Shown: positions 45,070-54,301, numbered from the stretch's first letter. The stretch: DNA of 58,360 nucleotides from Comamonadaceae bacterium (GCA_027491035.1 JAIXWZ010000021.1:1-58360); one strand, 5' to 3'. The notes: a model not told the origin generated them from the letters alone. Numbers and translations are program-made.

Positions 45070-45080
45070 GGTGATTCCCT

Positions 45081-46346
45081 TCAGATGAGGTGCATGCGCA
45101 CTGGCAGGCGTTTGATGCCACACACAAAATTCGAGCGCAAAAAGGCATGTTCACCCGTCTGCTCGATGCGATCGACCCGCCGGATCAGCTCTTGCAGCAG
45201 GACGCGCAACTCCAGCCGCGCCAGCCACATGCCCAGGCAGGCGTGCGCGCCGCCCTGCCCAAACGACAGGTGGCGGTTCACGCCTCGGCTGAGGTTGACG
45301 ATGAAAGGCTGATCGAAGGCTCGCTCGTCACGGTTGCCCGAGATGAACCAGAGCAGCACCTTGTCGCCTGCCTTGACGTGCTTGCCGTGGTATTGAAAGT
45401 CCTCGGTGGCGGTGCGGCGAAAGTGGGTGGCGGGTGAGGCCCAGCGGATGAACTCGTCGGCCACGCCCTCCCAGGCGGCCTCACCCTGCACCGCCTTGAG
45501 TTGGGCCATCAGGCCCGGCTGATGGGCCAGCGCGTGCAAGGCTGCAGCGATCGAATACCGGGTGGTGTCGTTGCCCGCCGCCACCAGCAGGCAAAAGAAG
45601 TTGCGGAACTCGGTGTCGCTGATCACGTTGCCCTGCGCATCGGGCTGGGTGATCAGGTGCAGCACGCCGCTCGTGTCGCCAGCAAGCCGCTTGCGTTCCA
45701 TCATCTGGGCGGCGTAGTCGTACAGATCTGCCCCCGCAGGCGAGCGAAAGGGCATGAAGCGGTAGGCCTCGGTGTCCATCTTGTCGACCACATGGCTGGT
45801 GAAATCGCTGTCGGTGTTGGCCATGAGCGCGTCGCCCTTGTCCACCAGCCAGTCCAGATCCTCCTCGGGCAGGCCTGCGATGCGCCCGAGCATGCGCATG
45901 GGCAACTGGCGGGCGATCTGCTGTATGGCGTCAAACTCGCCTTGAGGTAACGCTTGGTCGAGAATGCCCACGCACAATTCCCGAATCTGGTCTTCGTACA
46001 GCGCCATCATGGGCTTGGAAAAGGCCTTGGCCACCAGCATGCGGGTGCGGGTGTGTTCGGGCGGGTCGGTCTCCTGGAAGGTGCGCCGCGCCATGTACTC
46101 CTCGTGCGTCTGGTCTTCCATGCGGATGCCCTGGGCTGAACTCAAGCGCTGGTGGTTGCGATTGAGCTCCAGGATGTCGGCGTGGCGCGTGACCGACCAA
46201 AAGCCCTTGCCCTCCGACCAGTCGCACCAGGCCATCGGGTCCTCGTCGCGCAAGCGTTTGAAGGTGTTGTGCGGCGCACCATTCACATAGCTGTCGTGAT
46301 TAGACAGGTCAGCGTGTCCATCGTCGGTGGGGATCCAGACAGTCAT
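45081..46346 (-). CDS. Cytochrome P450, class I bacterial type
   Basis: A 421-residue soluble P450. The haem-binding motif is FGQGGAHACLG with the axial Cys370, the I-helix is AAGNDTTR (Asp260-Thr261-Thr262), and the K-helix ExxR is Glu298 to Arg301. It hydroxylates a C-H bond with O2 and electrons from a ferredoxin, here probably the one at 43442. The ATG at 46346 overlaps the amidotransferase stop as ATGA. In this operon it occupies the place of the amine oxidase of the Puu pathway, so alpha-carbon hydroxylation of an amine or gamma-glutamyl amine, giving an aldehyde, is a reasonable inference. Confidence 0.93.
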   Translation of the reverse strand: MTVWIPTDDGHADLSNHDSYVNGAPHNTFKRLRDEDPMAWCDWSEGKGFWSVTRHADILELNRNHQRLSSAQGIRMEDQTHEEYMARRTFQETDPPEHTRTRMLVAKAFSKPMMALYEDQIRELCVGILDQALPQGEFDAIQQIARQLPMRMLGRIAGLPEEDLDWLVDKGDALMANTDSDFTSHVVDKMDTEAYRFMPFRSPAGADLYDYAAQMMERKRLAGDTSGVLHLITQPDAQGNVISDTEFRNFFCLLVAAGNDTTRYSIAAALHALAHQPGLMAQLKAVQGEAAWEGVADEFIRWASPATHFRRTATEDFQYHGKHVKAGDKVLLWFISGNRDERAFDQPFIVNLSRGVNRHLSFGQGGAHACLGMWLARLELRVLLQELIRRVDRIEQTGEHAFLRSNFVCGIKRLPVRMHLI

Positions 46347-47071
46347 GGGCGGGTATTTCTCGCGTGTTCTATAAACTGCACCATCCACCGGCCAAACAGC
46401 GGCACGTCGGCGGCCTGGGCCAGACTGGCATGAGCGCGCTCGAGCGTGGCAGCATCGAGCTTGTCGGCCAGGTAGCCCAGCAGGGCCTGCATGAACACCA
46501 GGGGCATTTCAGGGTGGTACTGCGTGGTCCAGATGTGCTGGCCGATCTGCATCGAGCCGATGGGGCAAAAATCGCTGCCGCCCAGGCATTCGGCGCCCTC
46601 GGGCATGCGGGAGACCTGTTCGTTGTGGGCAGCCATCAAGGTAGTCAGGGACCGGACCGGTTCCATCCATGGGCGATCGCCCTGCCAGTGCGTGGCCGCG
46701 GTACCCAAGCCCCAACCTGCCGCGTTGCGCACCACCTGCCCGCCCAGCGCCCGGGCCACGGCCTGATGGCCAAAACACAGACCAATCAGCGGTTGGCGGG
46801 CCGCATCAACGGCGCGGATGAAGTCCATGAGCGGGCCCACCCAGGGCAGCCGATCGTCGTTGACCGAGGCCGGGCTGCCGGTGATGACATAGCCGTCGAA
46901 CGCCTTCGCGCTGCTGGGCAACACGCCATCCTTGACTGGCACGACCTCAAAATGCCAAGCCGGGCGCAGGGGCCGCAGCAACTGGACCACCTTTTGCCCA
47001 TCGTTCGGGAACTGCGCGGCAAACGCCGAGGTGTCGTCGTTGGTCAGCAAAACGGCCAGGCGCAAGGTCAT
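46343..47071 (-). CDS. Class I glutamine amidotransferase-like hydrolase
   Basis: A 242-residue class I glutaminase domain with the triad Cys99 (GLCFGHQ), His186 and Glu188 (YHPE). It has no synthetase domain, so it is a free-standing amidase, as are PuuD and the gamma-glutamylanilide hydrolase of aniline degraders. Its likely role is to split a gamma-glutamyl conjugate at the end of the route. It is the first gene of the eight-gene operon, divergent from the AraC regulator across a 150-bp gap. The ATG at 47071 is preceded by a GGAAACC site. Confidence 0.88.
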   Translation of the reverse strand: MTLRLAVLLTNDDTSAFAAQFPNDGQKVVQLLRPLRPAWHFEVVPVKDGVLPSSAKAFDGYVITGSPASVNDDRLPWVGPLMDFIRAVDAARQPLIGLCFGHQAVARALGGQVVRNAAGWGLGTAATHWQGDRPWMEPVRSLTTLMAAHNEQVSRMPEGAECLGGSDFCPIGSMQIGQHIWTTQYHPEMPLVFMQALLGYLADKLDAATLERAHASLAQAADVPLFGRWMVQFIEHARNTRP

Positions 47072-47115
47072 TTGAAGGTTTCCAAAGATGATCCATCCTA
47101 GGCAAACGGCCCCTG

Positions 47116-47149
47116 CCGCAGTATCAAGTTTGGGCACCAATCACTGCGG
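47116..47149. promoter_or_regulatory. Inverted repeat in the araC/amidotransferase divergent gap
   Basis: CCGCAGT (47116-47122) and ACTGCGG (47143-47149) are perfect 7-bp inverted arms with a 20-base spacer, near the middle of the divergent promoter region. A regulator site is plausible, though AraC proteins often bind direct repeats. Confidence 0.35.
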
Positions 47150-47221
47150 GTTTTCACGAAAAGAGGGTGGTTGCGGCGCAGGCACACTTGGGCTCATGAT
47201 CCGGCCTTATCGTTTTCCGTC

Positions 47222-48181
47222 ATGAAGTCCTCCGACGCCCAAGCCAGCTGGGTTCAGGTGCTCGACACCTCGGACATGGATCAACACGCCCAGGCCCAAC
47301 AGAGCTGGGCGCTCCAATACGAGCAGCTCTCGCCCGGCCAGTTCAGTGGGCGCCTCCATCAGGTGCAGTTGCCCGAGGTCACACTGCTGCGCGAGGATAC
47401 GAGCATCGCGCTGCGTCAGAAAGGAAAACTCGATGACAGCGTGTACGGCTTTGCCATGGCACTGCAGGACTCGCCCAACCTGTTTTTCAACGGCCAGCGG
47501 GTACCTGCGCACGCCATCATGTGCGGCAAAGGCGACGAGGTGGACCTGACCACGCCACCCCACTTCACCTTGATCGCGGTGGTGGCACGGCGCAGCCTGC
47601 TTAACCCGCTTTGGGAGCGCATGTACCAAAAGCCCCTGGCGCATTGGCTTGAAAAACAACTGGTTCTTCAGACCACCGACATCAAGGCGCAGAACCTGCG
47701 TGACCTGCAACTCACCGTGCTGGACCAGGCCAGCGCCATGGCCTACCGCCAGCACGATCCGCAGGCCTTGCGCCAGTTGCGCGACGAGATCTTGATGGAA
47801 TGGCTAGAAGCCCTGCCCGCGCAGGTCGATACCTCTGAACTGCCCAATCTGGAGCGGCGCAAAAAGCTGGTCGACCGGGCCTGCGAGCTGATGATGGGCC
47901 ATGCCGACGAGCCCCTATCCATCCTGGAGGTGTGCAGCCGCGTGGGCACAAGCCGGCGCAAGCTCAACTACTGTTTCCAAGACGTGCTGGGCACCACGCC
48001 CATCAAGTACTTGCGCTCGCTTCGGCTCAACGGTGTGCGCCGCGCCCTGCGCCAGGCGCCGCCCGGCGTCACCATCCAGGACATCGCCTCACACTGGGGC
48101 TTTTGGCACCTGAGCCAGTTCGCACAGGACTACAAGCACCTGTTTGGCGAACTGCCCTCGGACACTTTGCGACAGCGATGA
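47222..48181 (+). CDS. AraC-family transcriptional regulator
   Basis: A 319-residue regulator. The C-terminal AraC domain has both helix-turn-helix units: ILEVCSRVGTSRRKLNYCFQDVLGTTPIKYLRSLRLN (in parts) and ITIQDIASHWGFWHLSQFAQDYKHLFGELPSDTLR (in parts). The N-terminal sensing domain is of the type seen in EutR-like proteins. The ATG at 47222 was chosen; the upstream frame lies in the intergenic gap. It is divergent from the P450 operon and leads a plus-strand run, with its stop overlapping the next start as ATGA, so it probably controls both. Confidence 0.9.
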   Translation: MKSSDAQASWVQVLDTSDMDQHAQAQQSWALQYEQLSPGQFSGRLHQVQLPEVTLLREDTSIALRQKGKLDDSVYGFAMALQDSPNLFFNGQRVPAHAIMCGKGDEVDLTTPPHFTLIAVVARRSLLNPLWERMYQKPLAHWLEKQLVLQTTDIKAQNLRDLQLTVLDQASAMAYRQHDPQALRQLRDEILMEWLEALPAQVDTSELPNLERRKKLVDRACELMMGHADEPLSILEVCSRVGTSRRKLNYCFQDVLGTTPIKYLRSLRLNGVRRALRQAPPGVTIQDIASHWGFWHLSQFAQDYKHLFGELPSDTLRQR

Positions 48182-49053
48182 GCAGCCTCCAGGCCACGCG
48201 CCTGTCCGCCATATTGACCATGGTGGCGGCCATGGCCTGCCTGTCCACGCAAGATACGCTGAGCAAAAAGCTGATGCTCAGCCTGGCTCCGGTCATGATC
48301 ATCTGGACTCGCTATGGCTTGCAAACTGCACTGGTGAGTGTCAGCCTGTGGCGCAGACGCTCACCTGAGTTGTGGCGCTCCCGGCAGTGGCGACTGCAGC
48401 TGTTGCGTGGCGTGCTGGTGGTGGGCGGCAGTGTCTGCGGCTACGGGGCCTTGCAGCGCATGCCCGTGGCCGAATTCACCGCTGTTTATTGCTTGGTGCC
48501 CTTGGCCGTGACCCTGGCGGCCCGTTTCGTGATGAAGGAACAGGTGTCCTGGTCGGGCTGGCTTTGCGTGGCCGGCGGTCTCATGGGCGCACTGCTGGTG
48601 GTCCGCCCGGGAGGCGATGTCGATCCGGTCGGGGCACTGCTGGCCTTGGCTGGGGTGGCCTGCCACACGGCTTTCCAGATCCTGACCAGCTACCTGGCCC
48701 GGCAGGACTCGCCCCTGACCATCCAATTGTTCACCAGCGTATTCGGTTTTGCGAGCCTGTCGCTGGCAGTTCCTTTCTTCTGGCCTGCGGCTTTGCCCTG
48801 GCCAGACCTGGCGATGCTGTTCCTGGTGGCACTGGCTGGCGCCTACGGGCAGTACTTCATGGTGCTGGCTTTCGCCAAAGCCCCGGCCTCGGTGCTGTCT
48901 CCGTACCTTTATTCGGCCATCGGTTTTTCAGCATTGGGCGGCTGGTGGATGTTTGGCCACCTGCCCGACGCCACGGCCATCTGCGGCATGCTGATGATCG
49001 GGGGCTTTGGCGTGGCCGCAGGCTGGTTCAGCCAACGCAAGGCCCCTGCATGA
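48178..49053 (+). CDS. DMT-superfamily (EamA) transporter
   Basis: A 291-residue protein with about ten membrane helices in two EamA repeats (first at 15-130, second at 150-285). It includes the RYGLQTALV stretch and the PVAEFTAVYCLVPL repeat end. EamA proteins export or import small metabolites such as amino acids and amines. Its ATG overlaps the araC stop and its stop overlaps the DUF2817 start, both as ATGA, so the three are co-translated. Export of a toxic amine or uptake of a substrate is possible. Confidence 0.88.
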   Translation: MSSLQATRLSAILTMVAAMACLSTQDTLSKKLMLSLAPVMIIWTRYGLQTALVSVSLWRRRSPELWRSRQWRLQLLRGVLVVGGSVCGYGALQRMPVAEFTAVYCLVPLAVTLAARFVMKEQVSWSGWLCVAGGLMGALLVVRPGGDVDPVGALLALAGVACHTAFQILTSYLARQDSPLTIQLFTSVFGFASLSLAVPFFWPAALPWPDLAMLFLVALAGAYGQYFMVLAFAKAPASVLSPYLYSAIGFSALGGWWMFGHLPDATAICGMLMIGGFGVAAGWFSQRKAPA

Positions 49054-50120
49054 ACACACCACTTTTCAGCCCCAGCTACCGAAACGCTCGGGCCCATTTT
49101 CTAGCGGCGGCCAGCGCCTGTGGCGCCCGTGTGTACACCCAGGCCTTGCACTTGTTCGGTGCACAGGGCGAACTGCTGGCCATGGATGTGGCGGTGCAGG
49201 GTCCACCCGATGCGTCCAAAGTGCTGATGACCACCAGTGCCGTGCATGGCATCGAGGGGTTTTGCGGTTCGGCCATCCAGACCGGCCTGATGCAACACCT
49301 GGCTTTGCCTGCGGATGTGGCGGTGGTGCATGTCCACGCGGTCAATCCGCACGGCTTTTCGCATAGGCGTCGCGTCAACGAAGACAACATCGACCTCAAC
49401 CGCAATTTCATTGATTTCAACCGGCCATTGCCGGTCAACGCCGACTACGCCGAAGTCCATCGCCTGCTGCTGCCTGCGCAATGGCCACCGAGCACAGCAG
49501 ACCAGGCCGAGCTGGAGGCGCTGGCCCAAGTCTGGGGCGAGCGGCGCTTGCAAATAGCCATCACCAGCGGGCAATACCAATTTCCCGAGGGGGTCTGGTT
49601 CGGGGGGCTGACCCCGACTTGGAGTCACCTGACCTTCCGCAAGGTGCTGCAGGCACATCTGGGACAGGCGCGGCATATCGCGTGGATCGACCTGCACACG
49701 GGCCTGGGACCATACGGCCACGGAGAGCGGATTTTTGCCTGCACCGACACCGGCACCGCTTTGCAGCGAGCCCGCCAGTGGTGGGGGCCTGAGATCACCT
49801 CGGTGCAGACGGGCACTTCAAAAAGCGTGCCGCTTTCCGGACCGATCCAGATGGCGATTGACCAAGAGTGTCCCGCTGCACAGTACACCGGCATATGCCT
49901 GGAATTCGGTACCGTGCCGCTTGCGCAGATGATTCTGGCCATGCGGGCGGAGCATTGGCTGGCTTTGCACCCAGAGGCACCACCCGAACTGTGCACCAGC
50001 ATCCGAGAGGGCATGCAGCAGGCCTTTAATCCCCCCTCAGCCGACTGGCAGGCGCAGGTCTGGGCGCAGGGGCTGGAGGCCGCCCGGCAGGCGGTACAAG
50101 GTCTTTGCGCCCCAGCCTGA
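49050..50120 (+). CDS. DUF2817 (M14-like zinc carboxypeptidase fold) protein
   Basis: A 356-residue DUF2817 protein. It has the M14-like zinc motif HGIEGFCGS (His and Glu), then NPHGFSHRRRVNEDNIDLNRNF with the conserved Asn-Arg, a third ligand His in WIDLHTGLGPYG, and a late Glu in CLEFGTVP. These are the metal-binding and catalytic positions of the succinylglutamate desuccinylase/carboxypeptidase fold. It may hydrolyse an N-acyl or gamma-glutamyl amide. It is coupled to the transporter before it. Confidence 0.85.
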   Translation: MNTPLFSPSYRNARAHFLAAASACGARVYTQALHLFGAQGELLAMDVAVQGPPDASKVLMTTSAVHGIEGFCGSAIQTGLMQHLALPADVAVVHVHAVNPHGFSHRRRVNEDNIDLNRNFIDFNRPLPVNADYAEVHRLLLPAQWPPSTADQAELEALAQVWGERRLQIAITSGQYQFPEGVWFGGLTPTWSHLTFRKVLQAHLGQARHIAWIDLHTGLGPYGHGERIFACTDTGTALQRARQWWGPEITSVQTGTSKSVPLSGPIQMAIDQECPAAQYTGICLEFGTVPLAQMILAMRAEHWLALHPEAPPELCTSIREGMQQAFNPPSADWQAQVWAQGLEAARQAVQGLCAPA

Positions 50121-50269
50121 AACCGATCGAGCGAAGTCTTTCCGGGAAAACCCCGCCCGGCATTTGCAGTTTTTCGATACCTACCCGGTGCTGCCTTGTC
50201 CAGACTGTGGCCCTGCGACGTGGCGATGACCGCCAGCGACCATCACAACCCTCTTCAAGGACGACAACC

Positions 50270-51247
50270 ATGATTTCGTGCCGATCGATTCCCCGACTGC
50301 TCGCGGGCCTGCTGGCCAGCCTCGCGGTACTCAGCGCCAACGCACAAGGCTTTCCAAACAAAATGGTCACCGTGATGGTGCCCTACGCGGCGGGCGGACC
50401 TTCGGATGCGGTGGGACGCCTGGTGCAGGTCGAATACGAGAGGCAACTGGGCCAGAAAATGATGATCGAAAACCTGGGGGGCGTCAGTGGCGCGCTGGGC
50501 GTTCAGAAAGTGCTGGCCGCCCCGGCCGACGGCTACTACCAGCTACTGAGCACGCCCATGGAACTGGTCATGGCACCACTGGCCCTGTCGGCCGTCAAGT
50601 TCAAACCCGAAGAAGTGCGGATGGCCAGCCTGATGGGGCGCACTTCCATCGGTCTGGCGGTGCGCAAGGACCTGCCAGTTAACAATCTGCAGGAATTTCT
50701 GGCCTGGGCCAAGGGCAAGAAGGTCAGCTACGCCAGCGTGGGCCAGGGCTCGCTTTACCACATCATGGGTGAACGCTTGAAGGCGCTGACTGGACTGGAC
50801 CTGCTGCACGTGCCCTACAAGGCCGCGGTGCAGATTTACACCGACCTGGGTGGCAACAGCGTGGACATGGCTTTCGTGCCGGTCGCGGGCCCCATCATCG
50901 GCATGGTCAGGGACAACCGCTTCAAGATCATCGGCATCTCGTCCACCACGCCCCACCCGCAACTGCCCAATGCCGCGCCCATCAGCGCCCAGCAGGGCAT
51001 GTCTGACTTCGTGTTCGACATCTGGATCGGCCTGCTGGTGGCCAAGAGCACGCCCGATGCCGTGGTGCAGAGACTGAACCAGGCCATGAACGAAGCCATC
51101 AAGTCCGAAGCCTTTGTCAAGGGGATGACCAGCACCGGCAGCCAGGTGCCCGCAGGAATGAGTGTGGCCGAACTCGACAAGTTCTATACGCACGAAGTCA
51201 CCCGCTACCGAGCCCTCTTCAAGGCCGCGAACGTCGAACCGCAATGA
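50270..51247 (+). CDS. Bug/TctC periplasmic solute-binding protein
   Basis: A 325-residue protein with an AAGGAC site, a signal peptide (IPRLLAGLLASLAVLSANAQ), and the Bug motifs FPNKMVTVMVPYAAGGPSDAV, IENLGGVSGALGV, and LLHVPYKAAVQIY. The DGYTLL motif is altered to DGYYQLL. It is between the DUF2817 gene and two amidases and is likely the binding component for their substrate. The 149-bp gap before it shows no strong promoter. Confidence 0.9.
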   Translation: MISCRSIPRLLAGLLASLAVLSANAQGFPNKMVTVMVPYAAGGPSDAVGRLVQVEYERQLGQKMMIENLGGVSGALGVQKVLAAPADGYYQLLSTPMELVMAPLALSAVKFKPEEVRMASLMGRTSIGLAVRKDLPVNNLQEFLAWAKGKKVSYASVGQGSLYHIMGERLKALTGLDLLHVPYKAAVQIYTDLGGNSVDMAFVPVAGPIIGMVRDNRFKIIGISSTTPHPQLPNAAPISAQQGMSDFVFDIWIGLLVAKSTPDAVVQRLNQAMNEAIKSEAFVKGMTSTGSQVPAGMSVAELDKFYTHEVTRYRALFKAANVEPQ

Positions 51248-51283
51248 ACCATCATGCGCAGCGCCCTTGCGCTGCGCCAGGCG

Positions 51284-51320
51284 CCCGGGACAGGCACCTC
51301 GCTTGCATCCCGGGTTTTTT
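51284..51320 (+). terminator. Probable rho-independent terminator after the Bug gene
   Basis: The arms CCCGGGA and TCCCGGG around a 17-base loop are followed by TTTTTT. It lies between the Bug stop (51247) and the amidase start (51332), so it may limit readthrough from the Bug gene into the amidases. Confidence 0.55.
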
Positions 51321-51331
51321 CCAGGACTGGC

Positions 51332-52792
51332 ATGGGCGATCTGAACTACAGCACGGCCACCGAGCAGCTCCAACGCCTGAGCAGGGGCGAGATCACCAGT
51401 GCACAACTGCTAGAGCGGCACATTGAGCGCGTCGAGCAGATTGACGGGCGCATCAACGCTGTGGTGGTGCGCACCTTCGACGCCGCCCGCAAGCGCGCAG
51501 CAGCTGCCGATGCAGCTCGGCAGCGAGGCGATAACTGGGGACCGCTGCACGGTTTGCCCATGACCGTCAAGGAGTCCTTCGATCTGCCAGGCACACCCAC
51601 CTGCTGGGGTTTTCCGCAGTACAGAGAAAACATCGCCCGACAGCCCGCGGTCGCCGTCCAGCGCCTGCTCGATGCGGGTGCTGTGCTGTTTGGCAAGACC
51701 AATGTGCCCGTGGCACTGGGCGACTGGCAATCCTTCAACCCGGTCTATGGAACCACCCACAACCCTTGGGATCTCACGCGCACACCGGGCGGCTCGTCGG
51801 GCGGCGCCAGCGCGGCGCTTGCCGCGGGCATGACCCCGCTGGAATTGGGCAGTGACATTGGCGCCTCCATCCGCAACCCCGCACATTACTGCGGCGTATA
51901 CGGACACAAACCCACCTGGGGCGTGGTGCCCATGGCCGGCCACCAGCTGCCGGGCGTGCGCTGCATTGACAGCCTGGACATCGCCGTGGCTGGACCGCTG
52001 GCACGCAGCGCACTTGACCTGCAACTGGCCATGCGGGTGCTGACCACACCGTTGCAGCAGTTTGGCCCGCTGGGCTGGACACCGGCACAGTGGCGCACCA
52101 GCCACAAGACCCCGCAACAGTGCCGCGTGGCCATCGTCTACGACGACGCCGAGGCCCGCGTGGACCACGGCATCCAAAACGGCCTGCATGAGCTGGCCGA
52201 TTTTCTGCGCGCCGAGGGGGTGACCGTGCTCGACGACCACCGTCCCGTGGACAGCGCCCAGTCACACCGTGTGTATTCGCACCTGCTGCGTGCCGCCACA
52301 GGCGCCTGGCTGGACGACGCGACCTATGCCCGTTTTCAGGCGCTGTCGCAAGCCAGCGATCCGGCGCTGGACACCATGCGCGAGCGTGTCTGGCGGGGCA
52401 GCACCCTCACGCACCGCGAATGGGTCGAATTCGACCAGCAAAGAGCCGTGCTGCGCCAGCAGTGGCGCACCTACTTTGAATCCGTGGACCTGCTGATCAC
52501 CCCTGTTGCCACCTCACCGGCCTTTTTGCATAACCAGCAAGGCGAGCGCTGGGAGCGGATGCTCAAGGTCAACGGCCAGGACCAGCCCCACACCGACAGC
52601 TTGTTCTGGGCGGGTTACCCGGGTGTGGTGGGCCTGCCCGCCACCGCCATCCCCATGGGACAAGGCCCGGATGGCCTGCCCGTGGGCGCGCAGATCATTG
52701 GTGACAGCTTCGCAGACCCCTTGTGCCTTCAAATGGCGCAATGGCTGGAAACCGCGTGGCGCGGCTTCACCCCACCCCCAGACTTTTCCTGA
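51332..52792 (+). CDS. Amidase-signature hydrolase
   Basis: A 486-residue amidase-signature enzyme. The Ser-cisSer-Lys triad is Lys80 (TVKESFD), Ser155 (GGSSGG) and nucleophile Ser179 (GSDIGASIR, with Ala where Gly is common). The 24-residue spacing between the Ser residues is canonical. The long upstream frame starts in the terminator region, so the ATG at 51332 was chosen. It hydrolyses a carboxamide or releases an amine. It overlaps nothing but is 7 bases before a second amidase. Confidence 0.9.
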   Translation: MGDLNYSTATEQLQRLSRGEITSAQLLERHIERVEQIDGRINAVVVRTFDAARKRAAAADAARQRGDNWGPLHGLPMTVKESFDLPGTPTCWGFPQYRENIARQPAVAVQRLLDAGAVLFGKTNVPVALGDWQSFNPVYGTTHNPWDLTRTPGGSSGGASAALAAGMTPLELGSDIGASIRNPAHYCGVYGHKPTWGVVPMAGHQLPGVRCIDSLDIAVAGPLARSALDLQLAMRVLTTPLQQFGPLGWTPAQWRTSHKTPQQCRVAIVYDDAEARVDHGIQNGLHELADFLRAEGVTVLDDHRPVDSAQSHRVYSHLLRAATGAWLDDATYARFQALSQASDPALDTMRERVWRGSTLTHREWVEFDQQRAVLRQQWRTYFESVDLLITPVATSPAFLHNQQGERWERMLKVNGQDQPHTDSLFWAGYPGVVGLPATAIPMGQGPDGLPVGAQIIGDSFADPLCLQMAQWLETAWRGFTPPPDFS

Positions 52793-52799
52793 CCTGCAA

Positions 52800-54236
52800 A
52801 TGAGCACAACCATCACCGATTGGACCGCCAGCGAACTGTCTGAAAAAATCCATGCACGCCAAGTTTCCTGCAGCGAGGTGATGCAGTCGTACCTAGATCG
52901 CATTGGCAGCCTTAACCCGGTCTACAACGCCATTGTCAACCTGGCCCCGGCTGAGGTATTGATGTCCCAAGCAGGTCAATGCGATGAGGAACTGGCGCGT
53001 GGTCAATCGCGTGGTTGGCTGCACGGCATCCCCCAGGCGATCAAGGACACCGCCCACGCCTTGGGATTTCCCAGTACCCTGGGCAGCACATTGTTGGCCC
53101 AGCACATGCCTCGCAGCGACAGCAGCATGACCGAGCGCATGAAGGCCGCCGGCTGCATCGTGATCGGTAAGTCCAACATGCCCGAACTCGGCCTGGGCTC
53201 CCACACCTTTAACACCCTGTTCGGCACCACGCCCAACGCCTGGGATACGGCGGTCAGCGCGGGAGGATCTAGTGGCGGTGCGGCAGTGGCACTCGCCCAG
53301 CGACTGCTGCCGGTGGCCGATGGTTCGGACTTCATGGGCAGTCTGCGCAACCCGGCGGGCTGGAACCACATCTTCGGCATGCGCCCCTCGCAGGGCCGGG
53401 TGCCCTTCGGACCGGGTGCCGATGTCTGGGTGGACCAACTGGGCACAGAGGGTCCGATGGCCCGCAGTGTGCGCGACCTGGCGCGACTGCTGGCCACCCA
53501 GTCAGGGCATGACCCACGCCAGCCTCTGTCCATCCAGGCAACGGTCGACATCGCCGGCTTGCAATACACGCCCGATGCACTGCAGGGTTTGCGGGTGGGC
53601 TGGCTGGGCGATCTGAGCGGCCATCTGGCCATGGAAGATGGCATCCTGAATGTCTGTGAGGATGCGCTGCGCACCCTGCAAAACGCAGGCGCGGTCGTCG
53701 AACCGATGGCGCTGGGCTACGACGCCCAAAGCCTGTGGGACACCTGGCTGGTGTGGCGGCGTGCCTTGGTCGGTCCCAAGGTGGCGGCTTTGCTGCAACT
53801 GCCCGGTGCCCGCGAACAGATCAAGCCGGAAGCGCTGTGGGAACATGAGCATTCAATGGCGCTGTCTTGGATCGACTTCCACCAAGCCAGCCAGCGACGC
53901 AGCAGCTTCTACCACCACCTGCTCAAGGTGTTCGAGAAAGTGGATGTGCTGGCGCTGCCAGTGGCACAGGTCTGGCCCTTCTCCAACGCACAGCGCTGGC
54001 CGCAGCAGATCGGCGAGCGGACCATGGACACTTACCACCGCTGGATGGAGTGCACCCTGTACGCCACGCTGGCAGGTCTGCCCGCCATCAGCCTGCCGGC
54101 AGGCTTTCACCCACACAAGACCTGGCCTATGGGCGTCCAGCTCATTGGCAAGCCGCAGGGCGATGTGGCCTTGCTGCAGGTGGCAGCCAGCTACGAGGCC
54201 GTTCGCCACGATTGGCTGCAGCGCCGACCAAGCTGA
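52800..54236 (+). CDS. Amidase-signature hydrolase
   Basis: A 478-residue amidase. The triad is Lys82 (AIKDTAH), Ser157 (GGSSGG) and nucleophile Ser181 (SDFMGSLRNP). The substrate-binding half and the C-terminal WMECTLYATLAGLPAISLPAG block match the family. It is not a close copy of the amidase at 51332, so the pair is not a recent duplication. The two may act on successive or related amides. It ends the plus-strand run. Confidence 0.9.
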   Translation: MSTTITDWTASELSEKIHARQVSCSEVMQSYLDRIGSLNPVYNAIVNLAPAEVLMSQAGQCDEELARGQSRGWLHGIPQAIKDTAHALGFPSTLGSTLLAQHMPRSDSSMTERMKAAGCIVIGKSNMPELGLGSHTFNTLFGTTPNAWDTAVSAGGSSGGAAVALAQRLLPVADGSDFMGSLRNPAGWNHIFGMRPSQGRVPFGPGADVWVDQLGTEGPMARSVRDLARLLATQSGHDPRQPLSIQATVDIAGLQYTPDALQGLRVGWLGDLSGHLAMEDGILNVCEDALRTLQNAGAVVEPMALGYDAQSLWDTWLVWRRALVGPKVAALLQLPGAREQIKPEALWEHEHSMALSWIDFHQASQRRSSFYHHLLKVFEKVDVLALPVAQVWPFSNAQRWPQQIGERTMDTYHRWMECTLYATLAGLPAISLPAGFHPHKTWPMGVQLIGKPQGDVALLQVAASYEAVRHDWLQRRPS

Positions 54237-54301
54237 AGACCGGCCTGTCTCAGGCAGCCGCCAGTGACACGGTCACGTTTGCCGCCATACGCAATCAAAA
54301 G

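Noticed and set aside
51332-54236. Recent tandem duplication of the two amidases
   Set aside because: The two proteins differ throughout apart from the catalytic motifs, so they are distinct family members.
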